A stretch of 64,000 bases of DNA from the NCBI GenBank assembly GCA_029718625.1, contig CM056376.1:113502752-113566751 (forward strand), written 5' to 3'. This DNA is from Synaphobranchus kaupii. Its lineage: Eukaryota > Chordata > Actinopteri > Anguilliformes > Synaphobranchidae. The translations under genes were made by a program, and so were the position numbers. Positions 1 through 11,395 of this stretch are shown piece after piece. How positions within the stretch are numbered: position 1 is the stretch's first letter; every line of letters begins with the position of its first letter. The notes beneath the pieces are model-generated. The model was not told the DNA's origin and searched no databases. It saw nothing but the letters and a program-made list of their open reading frames with translations.

Positions 1-1881
1 AACAGTAACAACCTCTTCACCTCCATCCAACAACCTCTTCACCTCCACCCCACCTCATAGCCCCTCCCCCAAGCCCCAAGCCACTACCAACCACCTCCTA
101 GCAAGCGATGAGCTTGGTGCTTTGAGCTGTTTGCAGAAAGCGGTGAGAAATTTGTATACTTTCACTCAAAACTCTCGCGTGCTGTCAGGCAAAGCTCATC
201 TAGAGGTCAGAGCCCCCCGACTCTGCCTGCGGTGGGAAAAACAGGCCCTGTCTGACCTTCCTCTGCAATCTGGAGGAAGTACAGTAAGCTATTTATAAAC
301 GCTACGTCAGTAAATACATCGGTCTCAGACTTAACCATTGGCACTCCACGCCCTGAGGTGAAAATAATGTTTCACTGGAGAAAGCAGGCATTATGTTTCA
401 TTATTATGGCCAGTGGGCGGTGTAGCTCACGACGTGCCACGCCAGTGCACAGTCGGGCTTTTGTTAGTACAGCATTGAATGTCTTAATGAAATGTTGTTA
501 ATGAAACGTGACACGACCTGTGCAGATTTCCAAATTACAAAAGGAGCTTTTGTCAGGAGAGGGGGAGAAATTGGTAACAATTTAAGCACTTGAGTCATTA
601 TTCAACCTTAAACAAAGACATGTTGAGTGTTAATTAGTTTGACAGCAGACAATTTAAAAACAAAAAAAAGGACTATTTGTTTTCTGAAGAAGGCAGCAAC
701 GGTGATCGAGTCCGATGTGAACAGCACGTAGCTGCACGAAGCGGATGAGGTTAACCTGGCAAAACACAAACGCGCTAATGCTTGCCTGTCAGGCCGTCAT
801 GCTGTCTGTCAGGCATTTCTGTCACCAGGAACTCCAAAGCTTTCATTACGCCATAAATCAGCTTGTTGAAGAATTTAAGTTGTTAAAACCGAAGAAGACC
901 GATTGTTGTCTCACGGTCATAAGTCATTCAGAGTTTAATGTTTGAGACCACCTTTCCCGAGGGTCTTAATAACTCAGAAAAACAATTAAACATTAAGCAG
1001 TACCAGCTAAATGATCTGTAATGTCATTCAACAAAGTTAACAGATATAGAAATAGGCCAATATAGCATACAGACATGCATTTGTTTATCCTAAACTTAGA
1101 AGCTTGACAATCATAGATTAATACACCTTGGTTTTCTGTTAAATATGGTAGTTGGCTATAGACTACCCCTTCTATAGTTTCACATGTTTAGTTCCTTTCT
1201 ATTTTCCTTGTTGCAAACAAGACCAAAAACGTGTATATTTTTATTATTATTATCATTTCTATGCTTAATTTAGCCCTCGTGGCAGTGATATTGATTATAA
1301 AAAATCCTGCTATTGCATGTTTGTTGTAGGGTCATGTTTCTTTCACAATCGGCTCCAGCTGTGATTTAATGTCGGCATTCTGACCTGAGGGTCTTTTTCC
1401 GTTACGACTCCCACTGCGTTATTTCACCTACAAAAGCATTGCTGTGTGGGTGCGGTGGCTCAGTCTCAGGCAGTGACACTTGCGCCCTCGCCCCGTTCAG
1501 GGTGTTTTTTACGGCCTACACCCCATTATCACTCTCAATTAGGCCGTTGTTAGCATAAGCCGGAGACTCTGGCCACCTTTTTTCTTTAGGAAAGATTAAT
1601 GCGACGGCAGTAAGAGCATTTGCAATGTGTTAGTTTGGCAGACGTTTTTCTCCAATGCTACTTAGAAGGCCGTCATGACAACAAACACCCAAGTGCAAAA
1701 TTCAGAGGCCGCTACAAGTCTGAAAAGAATAGATGTTACACTAGATATTTAGCACATAGCCGAGTACAGACTCTACAGTGCAGGAATATGTTGCGCTGTG
1801 CTACTTAATTAGCTCAGATTCTGTAGACTAACCAGAGTCAACTCTCACATTCTTTCCATGTTCTGTTTTCCTTAACTGCAG
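1..1881. other. Unique non-coding sequence
   Basis: No convincing open frame, tandem repeat or transposon was recognised. The sequence is AT-rich and single-copy in appearance. If the exon proposed at 1882 is real, this is the end of its upstream intron; the last 40 bases form a pyrimidine-rich tract ending in CTGCAG. The part around 500-900 has ATTA and CATAAA motifs and no repeat character, as conserved non-coding elements often do, but that cannot be judged without an alignment. Confidence 0.4.
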
Positions 1882-1917
1882 GAGGCATTGGTTAGTGACG
1901 ACTTTTGGAAGCTGTAG
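1882..1917 (+). CDS. Candidate 3'-terminal coding exon (C-terminus only)
   Basis: A strong acceptor (pyrimidine tract from about 1848, then CTGCAG ending at 1881) is followed by an open frame of 11 codons, EALVSDDFWKL, and two consecutive TAG stops at 1915-1920. About 2.1 kb of T-rich, repeat-poor sequence follows, up to an AATAAA at 4058. This layout fits the last exon of a gene whose other exons lie to the left of the window. I do not recognise the protein. Eleven codons could easily be open by chance, so the case rests on the acceptor and the 3'UTR-like tract; it may instead be non-coding. Transcript data would decide it. Confidence 0.25.
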   Translation, partial: EALVSDDFWKL

Positions 1918-2845
1918 TAGCTTATGACAAGATGAAGAACTTAGAACTTGTCGGCTTTAACGGAAGAGAAACTGTACTTTCAATGTTAATAATACAGAGT
2001 ACATCGTCTGGTTGATCTACAGTAACCCCCCACCTTCGCAAAACCACACAGCCTGAACCAACATGTGTTATCTTCGTTTCAACTTCCCAGGTGTCTCCAA
2101 CGGTGTCCATCATCCAGACATCGGGAAGAAGAATGTGCCAAAGCAAGCTCCTCTCGTCCGCGTCATTACCAACCCCATTTCCACACACGCTCCTGTGTGG
2201 AACCTTTAGAACGTGCCCGATGCCTGGGGGAAGAATGTGGCCAGCGCACAGTCCCTCCCTCCCTCTTCCTCCCACAGACTGATACTGCAGTGTGCCTACA
2301 TCTGTGATGGCCTTTTCTCTCTATCCTGCACGCTACCCTTTTATTTAATGTATTCATATTTAATATGCAGCGTATGCACTTTTCTGGGGAATAAAAGTTT
2401 TGTTTTAATTTCCTCACATTTTTATTTTGTTTGTTTCCTAACAAACAACTTGTTTTTATGTAAATGTTACAATGTTTAAGTTTGTTTTTGTTTGCTCTTT
2501 TTTTTAATGTGTGTGTTAATTGTCGTGCCTGCTCGTTTGGGACGATCTATCGAGAGCAACGCCACCACATCTTCATGTTAAATATCAAGATATTGTATGA
2601 CATGGGGTACCTCTACCTGCATCGACGCTCTGCCTTTCTCCGCCCCCCCAAAACTCTGTGTTAAGCTGGAAACGCAGGTCCTTTCAGTGTGCCGAACATC
2701 TTGTGTGTGTATGTTAATTGCAATGCTAAGTTACAATGTGGGTATAATCAAAGCATATTTATTATGGAAAAAGCCACTTTTTTTTGTTTGTATTCTATGT
2801 TAAACCATGGTGCTGTGTTCATAAGTTGCCTGCAGTTCAGCTGGA

Positions 2846-2868
2846 CCCCCCCCCCCCCCCCCCCCCCC
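2846..2868. repeat. Poly(C) run, 23 bases
   Basis: Uninterrupted C run. It creates artificial polyproline open frames on the + strand. It is one of many pure G or C runs in this window. Confidence 0.95.
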
Positions 2869-3454
2869 GCGAGTGTACTTGCATCATTTGTTTGGTTTAT
2901 GTATCTAAGTATTACTGGAGTGTTTCAGAGAGAACCGGGTGTGTTAATTCAACATTGAAAAGTGGTGTGCATTCATTTTGTCCCTTACAGGACCTTGCTT
3001 TATCATGTGTATGTGCTAAAGTTTGATTTTAAAATGACAAAAAAATAATAATAACGTCTACTGCAGAGTTTGGTGCTAAATGCGTAAGTTCTCAAAGTCG
3101 AAAGTGCAGTGATGTGTTGTTTTTTTTGTTTGTTTGTTTTTTTCTTTTCTTTCTCCCCCCCATCCTTCCACCAAAACGGGACTTGTGTGCTGCCATTCAA
3201 GGAAGGAAATGCAAAAGCTTATTCGCCCTCCAGTACTGTAGTCAGACTATGTGGACAGCACATTTTTGTGGCCTACACCGCAAGCTTTTCTCTCTCTTTT
3301 CAACACCCTCAACCCCCCAAAAAAAATAGTTTTTAGAATAACTGGCTTTCCCTGACGTTGTGTAAATTGTTGCTTTAAATGTTTCACATGTTGAGGCAAC
3401 GGGAGCTGAGGGGAAAATGTTGGGTTTTCAGGCGCAGTGGTCCCATGGTTCCAT

Positions 3455-3486
3455 GGGGTGGGGGTGGGGGGGTGGGGGGGGGGTGG
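3455..3486 (+). repeat. G-rich tract (G4-prone)
   Basis: Blocks of four, five, seven and ten G separated by single T residues. This satisfies the usual four-tract rule for a G-quadruplex on the + strand. Confidence 0.85.
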
Positions 3487-4085
3487 TAGTCATTGGAGAA
3501 AAGGCGCATCTGTTACTCTCTGCACTGGAGAAGGGCATGTGAGCATTTGTCTCATTGAATTTTTTTTTGCATTCATATATTTTATTAGATTTTTTAAAAA
3601 TGTGCTGGCCTTCATGATGACAATGTTCCACAAAAGAGATAGAAAAGAAAATCAAGAGTGGAACAAAGAGGTAATGTATGCAGAGCTACATTTAATTACG
3701 GTCAAACGAGGCTGTGAACCGAAGGGACTTATTTATTTAGTTTTTTTATTCTCCTGTGTTTCTCCCTCCTTTTTTATTTTATGCACGGGAAGCAGAAGCA
3801 AATGGAAAGTGATAAAAGGGCTTTTTGAAGACCTGTTCTGGACAGTATTCACCCTTCTGAAGCCATTTTGATCACTCAGATTTATTTTTTTCCCCCCCAT
3901 TTGCTAAGAAAGTGTCTTGTTTTATCATGTCATGTTTCCGAATTTCAGTTAAACCATTAGTTGTAAATAGCTTACAGTGTACATTGAACTGCTCAATTTA
4001 AATTCTTATTTCTTGTATTATACTGAGCTGAAATTCCTGATGTATATTAAAGTGCTTAATAAATATATTTGCTTTACAGCAGGAA

Positions 4086-5271
4086 TAATGACAAATGTTC
4101 TTATTCCGTTATTGTAGCCCCCTGAGTTTGTCTGCATTTTTTTTACAAATCGTGTTGCACTCGCATCATGGCCCAGTTCCGCTGGCTAAATGAGTTAGCT
4201 TTCTAACTGCTGAGCAAAACCTGGAACCCCCCCCCGGAATACTTAACATATGTACTATCAAAAACACTGTTCTGGGTTGTTCTCGGCACAGTTAGCCAGC
4301 TAACTCAGCCAAGCCCAGATAGACTAATGTTGTTTTGTGTTACGATGTATGAGAGGGAGCGACGTTGAGTCTAAAAAGTCGAAGCATCTCTGGAACTAGA
4401 CAGTTGGACTTTTAAGAGATCTGGAGACACTTTTCCTGGGAATTGGCACTAACTGTGGCAGCAGTTGCGGTGCCAGGGAAATGCCAGCTTGCACGTTAGG
4501 ACCGATAGTCCAAGGAGTTTGCTGAAGTGTGACATATTTGACGAGCCTACTCTCCCGACTTTCCCGTGTTTCATAATTTGTTTGATTAACCTTCGACCCC
4601 ACCTGCGATTAGTTAGAAAACATTAGTCACTTCAAAAGTTGGTGGGGTTTCGGGCTCTGGACTGGACTTCTTTTGCCATGCCTGTAAGCACAGAGGTCGC
4701 AGAGAGATTCCGCTTCCAACAGGTACAACTTTAAGTGCACTTCTACTTCTCAAAAAAGTGCCATGTGCAACAGTAGTTGAGATGACCCCAGATAAGCAAC
4801 CAGCTTTTGTGTTGATCAAATGGCATCTGAAGTTGAAAGCCACAGAATGAATGTTTGAATATGCTTTGTGTACTGGCGAGGTGATTCTCTTCTCAAGTGA
4901 AATCACTGTATGTGAGAACAGCAGCTTGTGTACAAGCATAACTGTTTGGTCTCCATTTCAAGGGAACTACAAGGGAATGAAAGAGCAGATTTCAACAGAA
5001 GGTAACCAATGGTGGAAATCTTAATTGTGGCCTCTGTTCCCTTTTAATCGAAAAGTGCCAATGAAGTGTCAAAAGATGTTTGGTTTTAGAAAGGAAACTT
5101 CCAGATGGAAAGGTTTCTGTGGCCTAATTTCTGACACTTCTAAGCACTCTATGGGGATAGGAGAGTAAGATGGCCTTTATTTAATTGGAATATTCCTAGA
5201 TATTTATAAATGTAAAAACGGCAAGTAAAGATGTTGGTACTTCAGCACAAAGTGTCCTTCATTACATTACA
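4086..5271. other. Unique non-coding sequence
   Basis: No repeat or coding signal found apart from short C runs. Minus-strand open frames at 4396-4602 and 4613-4939 show no motif I recognise and no clear splice signals. Confidence 0.4.
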
Positions 5272-5318
5272 GGCATTTAGCAGACGCTCTTATCTAGAGC
5301 AACGTACACAACTTTTTT
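5272..5318 (-). mobile_element. 3' tail of an L2-type LINE or SINE, minus orientation
   Basis: Reads ATTACATTACAGGCATTTAG then CAGACGCTCTTAT, which is the reverse complement of the shared fish SINE/L2 tail seen on the + strand at 29690-29741. Only the tail survives. It lies directly against a + strand L2 fragment, so two insertions are joined here. Confidence 0.75.
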
Positions 5319-5726
5319 TAAAGCCTCCTGCTGAGGTCACTCCACTGGCTGCCAGTTGCAGCCAGGATCAGGTTCAAAGTTCTGACCCTGGCCTACACTG
5401 CAGCCAATAGGACAGGCCCCACCTACCTGCAGGACTTAATCCAGCACTATGTTCCTGCTCGACCACTTCGCTCTTCTACAGCAGGGCGATTCGCACTTCC
5501 CCCCCCCCTCCGTGTCAACCGCTCTCGCTCGTCCCGACTGAGGAGCTTTTCCACCCTAGCTCCTCAGTGGTGGAACGAACTCCCCATTCCCGTACGTTAC
5601 ACTCCAACACTGCCTGCGTTCTGTTGTGGCCTGAAGACACCTCTTCAGACTACCTTGACTGATATACTAATCTAGGACCTTTTCTCATGGTACTTGTTCC
5701 CTGTGTTTTCTTGTCTGTTTGTTATA

Positions 5727-6266
5727 CACTGCCTGGCCGAAAAAAAAGTTGCCGTTGCACCCGTCATGCATAGTGCCCACTGTACAAACCTCTGGAGGCA
5801 GTGTTATGATCTGGGGTTGCTTCAATTGGTCAGGTCTAGGCTCAGCAACGTTATGCAGCAATAAAATGAAGTCAGCTGAGTACCTGAATGCACTGAATGA
5901 CCAGGTTATCCCATCAATGGGCATATTCCAGGATGACAATGCCAAGATTCATAGGACTCAAATTGTGAAAGAGTGGTTCAGGGAGCATGAGGAATCATTT
6001 TCACACATGAATTGGCCACCAGAGTCCTGACCTTAACCCCATTGAAAGTCTTTGGGATGTGCTGGGGAAGACTTTACGCAGTGGTTCGACTCCCGTTGTC
6101 AATACAAGATCTCGGCCAAAAATGAATGCAACTCTGGATGGAAATAAATGTTGTGACGTTCATAAGGTTGTCAAAACAATGCCACGACGAATGCGCGCCA
6201 TAATCAAAGCTAAAGGTGGTCCAACAAAATATTACAGTGTGCGACTTTTTTTTTGGCCAGGCAGTG
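5727..6266 (+). mobile_element. Internally deleted Tc1/mariner element inserted in the LINE
   Basis: The ends are inverted: CACTGCCTGGCCG on the left and CGGCCAGGCAGTG-like sequence (TGGCCAGGCAGTG) on the right, each bordered by TA (5725-5726 and 6267-6268), the standard Tc1/mariner target duplication. At 540 bp it is about one third of a full element. It carries only the C-terminal half of a transposase. It must be younger than the L2 copy it interrupts. Confidence 0.88.
5779..6235 (+). pseudogene. Tc1 transposase, C-terminal fragment
   Basis: The frame contains [10 protein letters not shown], then the second catalytic aspartate in FQDDNAKIH (around 5928-5955), and WPPES just before a one-base frameshift. 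The neighbouring frame resumes with [13 protein letters not shown] (around 6030-6064), which carries the last acidic residue of the DDE triad, and ends with an MPRRMRAIIKAKGG-type C-terminus. The N-terminal paired-like DNA-binding domain and the first aspartate are deleted. The product would be inactive. Full-length Tc1 transposases are about 340 residues; this remnant covers roughly 150. Confidence 0.85.
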
Positions 6267-6475
6267 TACTTTATAATAGTATTTAGAATAGAATTATAGT
6301 ATAACTGATTTACCCACAGCTTACTGTGAACTACATTCAATGTTCATTACTAGGGATAGCTGCTACGTTATGTGCTTTGTCTTATCTGTTCTGTAGTTAC
6401 TTCGATGACCTTTCTGTATGCACTTTTTGTATGTTGCTTTGGATAAAAGCGTCTGCTAAATGACCTATAAATGTA

Positions 6476-7073
6476 GGACTATAATCTTATATCTTGCATT
6501 CGAAGATAATTAAATTCAGCGATAAGCTATAGTCGGTGGAACAGTGGGTCGTGATCGGTTTGTTACAACATGCACTTGTCTGCAAACCATTAAATGCACT
6601 CACTAATGAATCATGCAATCCCAAGTAAGGTGCATGGGGTTTTTAGAATGGATCATAGAACTGGTGCCCGATAGGTCTTTAAAGGTGCTCAGCATCAAGG
6701 TTGGGGTCAATCGCATTTTGATTCACTTCGTTCAAGTGATTATTAACTGAATATCAATTCATGAATTGGAAAAATGCTCACAGAAAAGTAGAGGCATTTT
6801 TTCAAAATCATTAATTGAATTATAGTCAATCCCAAAGTGAGTGGAACTGGCTCCAAACTGGCTTGGAATAACCACCACCCTTTTAATTCACAAAGAATGA
6901 ACAGGATAGAAGCTTCTTATTAAGTTGGCTGCATATATCAAAATAGTGTATGGCAAGTGGTCATGTTTATGTTCTTACAGACCAAGGCCAGGAGATATTC
7001 CTCTCAAAATTGGCTCAATCCTGACTTGTATCCTTCAATGCATTGCTCAGTATTTCTGCGAGGTGGATACTTA
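6476..7073. other. Unique non-coding sequence
   Basis: AT-rich sequence between two transposons. No coding or repeat signal recognised. Confidence 0.4.
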
Positions 7074-8114
7074 CAGTGCTCTCCACAATTATTGCCACCC
7101 CAGGTAAAGATGAGTAAAACGGGTTAACCATTTTTGTGTTGATTTGGACGTATGTTTTGGATCATTGTCCTGCAGGAAGATCCAACAACGACCCAGTTTT
7201 AGTTTCCTGACAGAGGCAGCCAGATTCTGATTTAAAATTTCCTGGTATTTCATGGAGTTCATGATGCCATGTACCCTAACAAGGTTCCCAGGGCCTTTGG
7301 AGTAAAAACAACCCCACAACATCACGGAACCTCCCCCATACTTAACAGTGGGGATCAGGTTATTTTCAGTATAGCCATCCTTCTTTTTACGTGTTAAGTG
7401 TTGGTTGCCGAAAAGCTCAATTTTCATTTCATCTGACCATAGAATACAGTTCCAGTCAAAGTTCCAGTAGCGTTTAGCAAACTCCAGGCGCTTACATTTG
7501 TGGTGAAATGACAGGAAAGGCTTTTTTTCTGGCATGCCTTCCAAATAATTTGTTGGCATGGAGGTGTAGTTTTGGAGACTTGATGACCCCAAGATGCTAC
7601 TTTCCTCTGTAATTCTCCAACAGTGATCCTTGGGGACCTTGTGGAACAGTGATGCGTGGGGGCAAAATAAACTTGGGTCCTCTTCCAGGCAAGTTTGTAA
7701 CAGTTCCAGTTCCATACTTTTTAAGTATTGCCCTAACGGTAGATATGGGCATTTTAAGGTGAGTAGCTATTTTTTTTATAGCCATTCCCTGACTTATGAA
7801 GCTCAACACACTTTTTGCCTCATTTGATTTGTGTGTTCTCTTATCTTTCCCATGTTGATGTATGAATAAGGGAATATGGCCTCTGTGTCACCTCATATTT
7901 ATACCCCAGTGAAACAGGAAGTCATGGATTACTGCTTGAAAGTTCCCAAACACTAATTATTTCTTAATGAGGGATGTTTTTTTCTCAGAATAAATACTCC
8001 AATTAAAGGTTGGATTTTTCTCATTTTTTCAGTGTGAGTTCAACAAAAGGTGAATTTTTTATAACCCTTTTTACTCATCTTTACCAGGGGTGCCAATAAT
8101 TGTGGAGGGCACTG
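7074..8114 (-). mobile_element. Tc1 element lacking the transposase C-terminus (deletion derivative)
   Basis: Terminal inverted repeats CAGTGCTCTCCACAATTATT (left) and AATAATTGTGGAGGGCACTG (right) are each bordered by TA. Length is 1,041 bp against about 1.6 kb for intact relatives. The inverted ends continue inward with a shared block (ATGAGTAAAA on the left, TTTACTCAT on the right). The transposase is on the minus strand and runs straight into the left end, so the missing part was removed by a deletion ending at the inverted repeat. Confidence 0.9.
7089..7857 (-). pseudogene. Tc1 transposase, frameshifted and C-terminally truncated
   Basis: Minus strand. The N-terminal part (7597-7809) has a helix-turn-helix region, GMAIKKIATHLKMPISTVRA, followed by an AT-hook-like LPGRGPKF. 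A frameshift leads into a second frame (7089-7715) with the first catalytic aspartate in WSDEMKIELFG, then GGGSVMLWGCF, and the second in FLQDNDPKHTSKS. The expected SPDLNPIE block with the last acidic residue is absent: after TQKWL the frame enters the inverted repeat and stops. A start codon around 7855 is followed by an early stop. The ends could in principle be mobilised by a related enzyme. Confidence 0.88.
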
Positions 8115-8116
8115 TA

Positions 8117-9040
8117 TGTCCGTTTAAATAACCGTGAAATCAGAAATACTCCCCCCTCCCGCCCCAACAATTTTATTAATATCTCTTTCCAAGGTGGTGT
8201 CAAATAGGACCCCTCCCCATTTGCTTGTCTCTTTTACAGCACACAACACCCAGAGTTAATTTGTATGCCAATTTATTTAATGTTGCACTATTTTACAGTT
8301 ATTCCACAAAAAAAATTGGAATTCTCAGTGTCATACTGGCATACTGGCATACTGGCATACTTCAAGCTGTTCATTGAGTCAAAAACCAGAACCCACCAAA
8401 GCATAAACCTCATAAACTTTTAAATTTCCCACAAACACTGCATAAATGGAGTTTTTTACGTATGTAAAAAAAATTATAATAAATAAAAACCTTTTAATTA
8501 TACATTTGAAAATGTATTAGGCTACGTATTAATCCGGGATGGGTCTTGGAAAATGAATGGGCTCATTAAGAGAGTTGTGACTTCAGAAAATTTGGGGACT
8601 CCAGCCCTTTTATTTGTTACATCGAAATGTTGCTTGCAGTGATGTAATGTTCCTTATTTTCGAATGATTTCACACGTGTGCTCTCCTGAAAGCGAAGTGA
8701 AAGATTATCTTTCTTATTTAAACACTCAGCGGGCTGAGAACCGGCTGCTCGATAGTGCAAACAAGGACATAATCCATACGCTCCTAGCAACTGCTGAGCA
8801 GCTTTGATCTCTTCCCCTGACTCAGCGGTGGCGGGTTCCTTCACCCAGTCCTCCAGCTCCACAGGACTTCATAGCGATCAATTCCCTCAAATCCATCCCC
8901 AGGACATCCGAAGGCTCAATTAGATAAATGCGCTTCGCTACAAACAAGCAACAAGAAACATCAAAAAGCTTTCTCCACAAAGTCTGCAGACATCTGCTCC
9001 TTTATCACGGTTCTACACATCAGTCCTGACTGAACACATT
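8117..9040. other. Non-coding sequence with a short 8-bp repeat at 8332-8361
   Basis: Mostly unique. An 8-bp unit, CATACTGG, is repeated nearly four times at 8332-8361. The open frame on the minus strand at 8617-8862 has no recognised feature. Confidence 0.45.
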
Positions 9041-9042
9041 TA

Positions 9043-9150
9043 CAGCCTGGGGAAAAAAAGTCTTGACCATTTGACATATAAATGTAGTTGGGTCACAGAC
9101 ATCAGGATGTCATGGCATGCAAAGGATATGTGACCAAATATTAAAAATGT
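9043..9150 (+). mobile_element. Stub of another Tc1-like element
   Basis: Begins CAGCCTGGGGAAAAAAAGTC after a TA, the form of a Tc1 end. It continues into GGTCACAGACATCAGG and CATGCAAAGGATATGTGACC, a subterminal sequence that, from memory, is common in fish Tc1 copies. The copy breaks off where the next element begins. Confidence 0.5.
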
Positions 9151-9379
9151 AAAGGCACAGTCAACTTAGTGTATCTAAACTTCTGACCCACTGAATTAAA
9201 AGTGAAATAAAATCTGTCTGTAAACAATTGTTGGAAAAAAATTACTTGTGTCATGCACAAAGTACATGTCCTAACTGACTTGCCAACACTATAGTTTGCT
9301 AACATGAAATCTGTGGAGTGGTTAAAAATGAGTTTTAATGACTTCAACCTAAGTGTATGTAAACTTCCGACTTCAACTG
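9151..9379 (-). mobile_element. Solo inverted repeat of a Sleeping Beauty-like Tc1
   Basis: Reading the minus strand, the sequence matches the left IR/DR of salmonid-type Tc1 elements: outer CAGTTGAAGTCGGAAGTTTA, an outer and an inner copy of the transposase-binding direct repeat (GTTTACATACACTTAGGT and a degraded GTTTAGATACACTAAG), and the connecting ACAATTGTTTACAGACAG block. It ends at CTG then TA (9380-9381). The rest of the element, including transposase and right end, is missing. A second copy is at 43828-44067. Confidence 0.88.
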
Positions 9380-9381
9380 TA

Positions 9382-11190
9382 TGAAACTAAGAGTGATCTC
9401 TATGGATATTTCAGTAATGTAAAGCAATACCCCCTTTTTGAGCCTCTGGGTTTCTGATGGGAAAAGGTAGGAAATTGGGATTTGGGCTTTTTGAAAATGA
9501 ATCAATGCAGTCCTGTTAATGTGCAAACCAGCTTCCAGCAAGGTCAAATGTTCCAGAAAAAGGACCTGACAGGAATGTCTCTGCGATGCATTGTCTGCCC
9601 TTCTGCAATTATGTTTGGTCTTCTTGCTTCAGTTTAGCCACAATAACCACCTACAATGACACACTTTTAAGAGATTTATGTTATTTTATTTAGTCTGAAG
9701 GACACATCTAGATGCATATTTAATTGCATTGTAGACTACATACTATTGCATGATCTTTGAGCCACAATCGTTTGAAAAGAAAGAAACAACTTTTGGAAAA
9801 CGATATGAGGCCTATCGCCTATGACACAGAACATAGAGCATATTCTACCATTTCACACAAGGAAAGTTTTTTGTTTTGCATGTGTTTTGACTAGGCCTAC
9901 TTTTAAATGTTTTACAGTTGGAAGAAATGGGTGCATAACCGTGTATTCATATTATTCTCATTATTTCGGATTAATTAAACCATAGCTGTGTTGAGTCTGT
10001 GAAAGTTTCTGCAGTGCAGAAATTAAACCGATCAATAAATGTAACTGGACGAGCAATAAGATTGCTCATCTTTATTTTTAACGATGAAAGCGCCGCCAGC
10101 CGTGACACTTTATCTGCGAGCTGGACGGGTTCGGAATTAAATATGCAGAGGCTGCTGTTAGACTTTTAATAATCCTAAAATCGTAAGCAATATTCAAAGT
10201 TTTGCACAATGTGCCAAAATGAGACGATTTACTGTGGAAAAAGGTTAGAAATGTAATGTCCTTGATGGAAAATGTAGGCTACGTTGTTGTTGTTGCCAAC
10301 AGAGGCGGTAAATGAACTTCAAATAAGCATTAAATGTATGCCTTGCTGCATTTCTCATTACATTGGGAGCTTGCACAGCTCGTCTGAATTACGAGTTGGC
10401 AAAGAGATCATTTATTGTCATGGAGAAGAGCATCAGAATGCAGAAGATCTTGCTGAACCTAACTCAAAAGTAGCTGAAGGAAGTAGGCCTAAGACTTGTT
10501 TAGATTCTGTACCCAAGCTACGAAGTTAAAACTAAAATAGATTTGTTTTCTTCGGTCAGAAATTAACGGCCCTGCACAAATGTAATTGCTTCTGATGTAA
10601 AGGCAAGAATTACAAAACCAATTTCGAAGACGGGCAGCCTAGTTTTTCCATGAGCTGCCCCCTATTCAGAAAACCTTGCCTTTCTATCGAATATAACAAA
10701 ATGGCTATATAATTCAGAATAAGAGTAGAAATGCATGGTTAGCGGTTTACCTGCCTAATTATAGCTACCTCAATTTAAAAAGTGATTTTAAAAGGTAGGT
10801 CCATGCATCCTCTATTAGCTATTTAATATGTTATTCCTACACGTCTTTAACCCCTTAACTAAAATGATGATCACGTGACGTTGAAGCGAGAGGATCGGAA
10901 GACCCGCAGTTAGGCTACTGCGTTTTCCATCCAAGTTTCGATTGGAAAAAAAAACAGCCAAAACGTTTACTTTTACATAAAATGAGTATACGTAGGCCTA
11001 AAGTTAATTTAGTGAAGGCTAATTAGAGTTTGCCAATCCAATATGGCAGGAAGAGATAGGCTACCAAAAAGCATCAATAATCTCGAATGACTCGGTCGCA
11101 AACTGCGTCCACACAGGCGCCAAAACTTCGGAGGGCAATCGGACATTATCCGCATAATTCAAGAAATCACAACAAACATCACAGTCGCTA
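9382..11190. other. Unique AT-rich non-coding sequence
   Basis: No repeat or coding signal recognised. The + strand open frame at 10284-10529 lacks any motif I know. Confidence 0.4.
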
Positions 11191-11206
11191 TGGAACGTAG
11201 GTTAAG

Positions 11207-11395
11207 TTGGATAATATTTGTATTAAAATCCAAGAACATTCAGTTCGCTTAGACGAGGCAGAGAATCGTATTTCCAAATTAGGCTACAGAAGATTCCCTT
11301 GTGGGAGTCACATCCAAACTCGCAGCAATGGGGAAATGACTGACCTCAAAACTGCACTGGCTTCCGACCTTTCTCTTTGTTCATGGACGCGGTAG
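11207..11395 (+). pseudogene. L1 ORF1-like coiled-coil fragment
   Basis: The frame starts with IQEHSVRLDEAENRISKLG. This has the heptad character and the Rl-eaEnRIs signature of the end of the coiled coil in L1 ORF1 proteins, which bind RNA as trimers. The RNA-recognition and C-terminal domains are not recognisable after it. The assignment rests on this short match and on the endonuclease remnant 1 kb downstream. Confidence 0.45.

Larger units (their letters stand above)
1918..4085 (+). other. Possible long 3'UTR with poly(A) signal at 4058-4063
   Basis: T-rich sequence without recognisable transposons, containing a run of 23 C (2846-2868), several T-rich stretches and an interrupted G-rich tract (3455-3486). 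A canonical AATAAA sits at 4058-4063, about 20 bases before TTTACAGCAGG. These properties match a vertebrate 3'UTR. The short open frames here, in all frames, have no family features and overlap one another, so they are treated as chance. Confidence 0.3.
5326..6475 (+). mobile_element. L2-clade LINE 3' end, interrupted by a Tc1 element
   Basis: The + strand encodes the C-terminal tail of an L2-type reverse transcriptase: the motif LHWLPV (around 5343), then a GPTYLQDL-like segment and a WWNELP motif (around 5570). The reading frame is degenerate and contains a C run near 5500. After the Tc1 insertion (5727-6266) the LINE 3'UTR resumes and ends with the diagnostic tail TTTGGATAAAAGCGTCTGCT near 6443-6462. 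The copy is 5'-truncated, as is usual for LINEs, and dead. Reverse transcriptase core motifs are absent. Confidence 0.8.
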
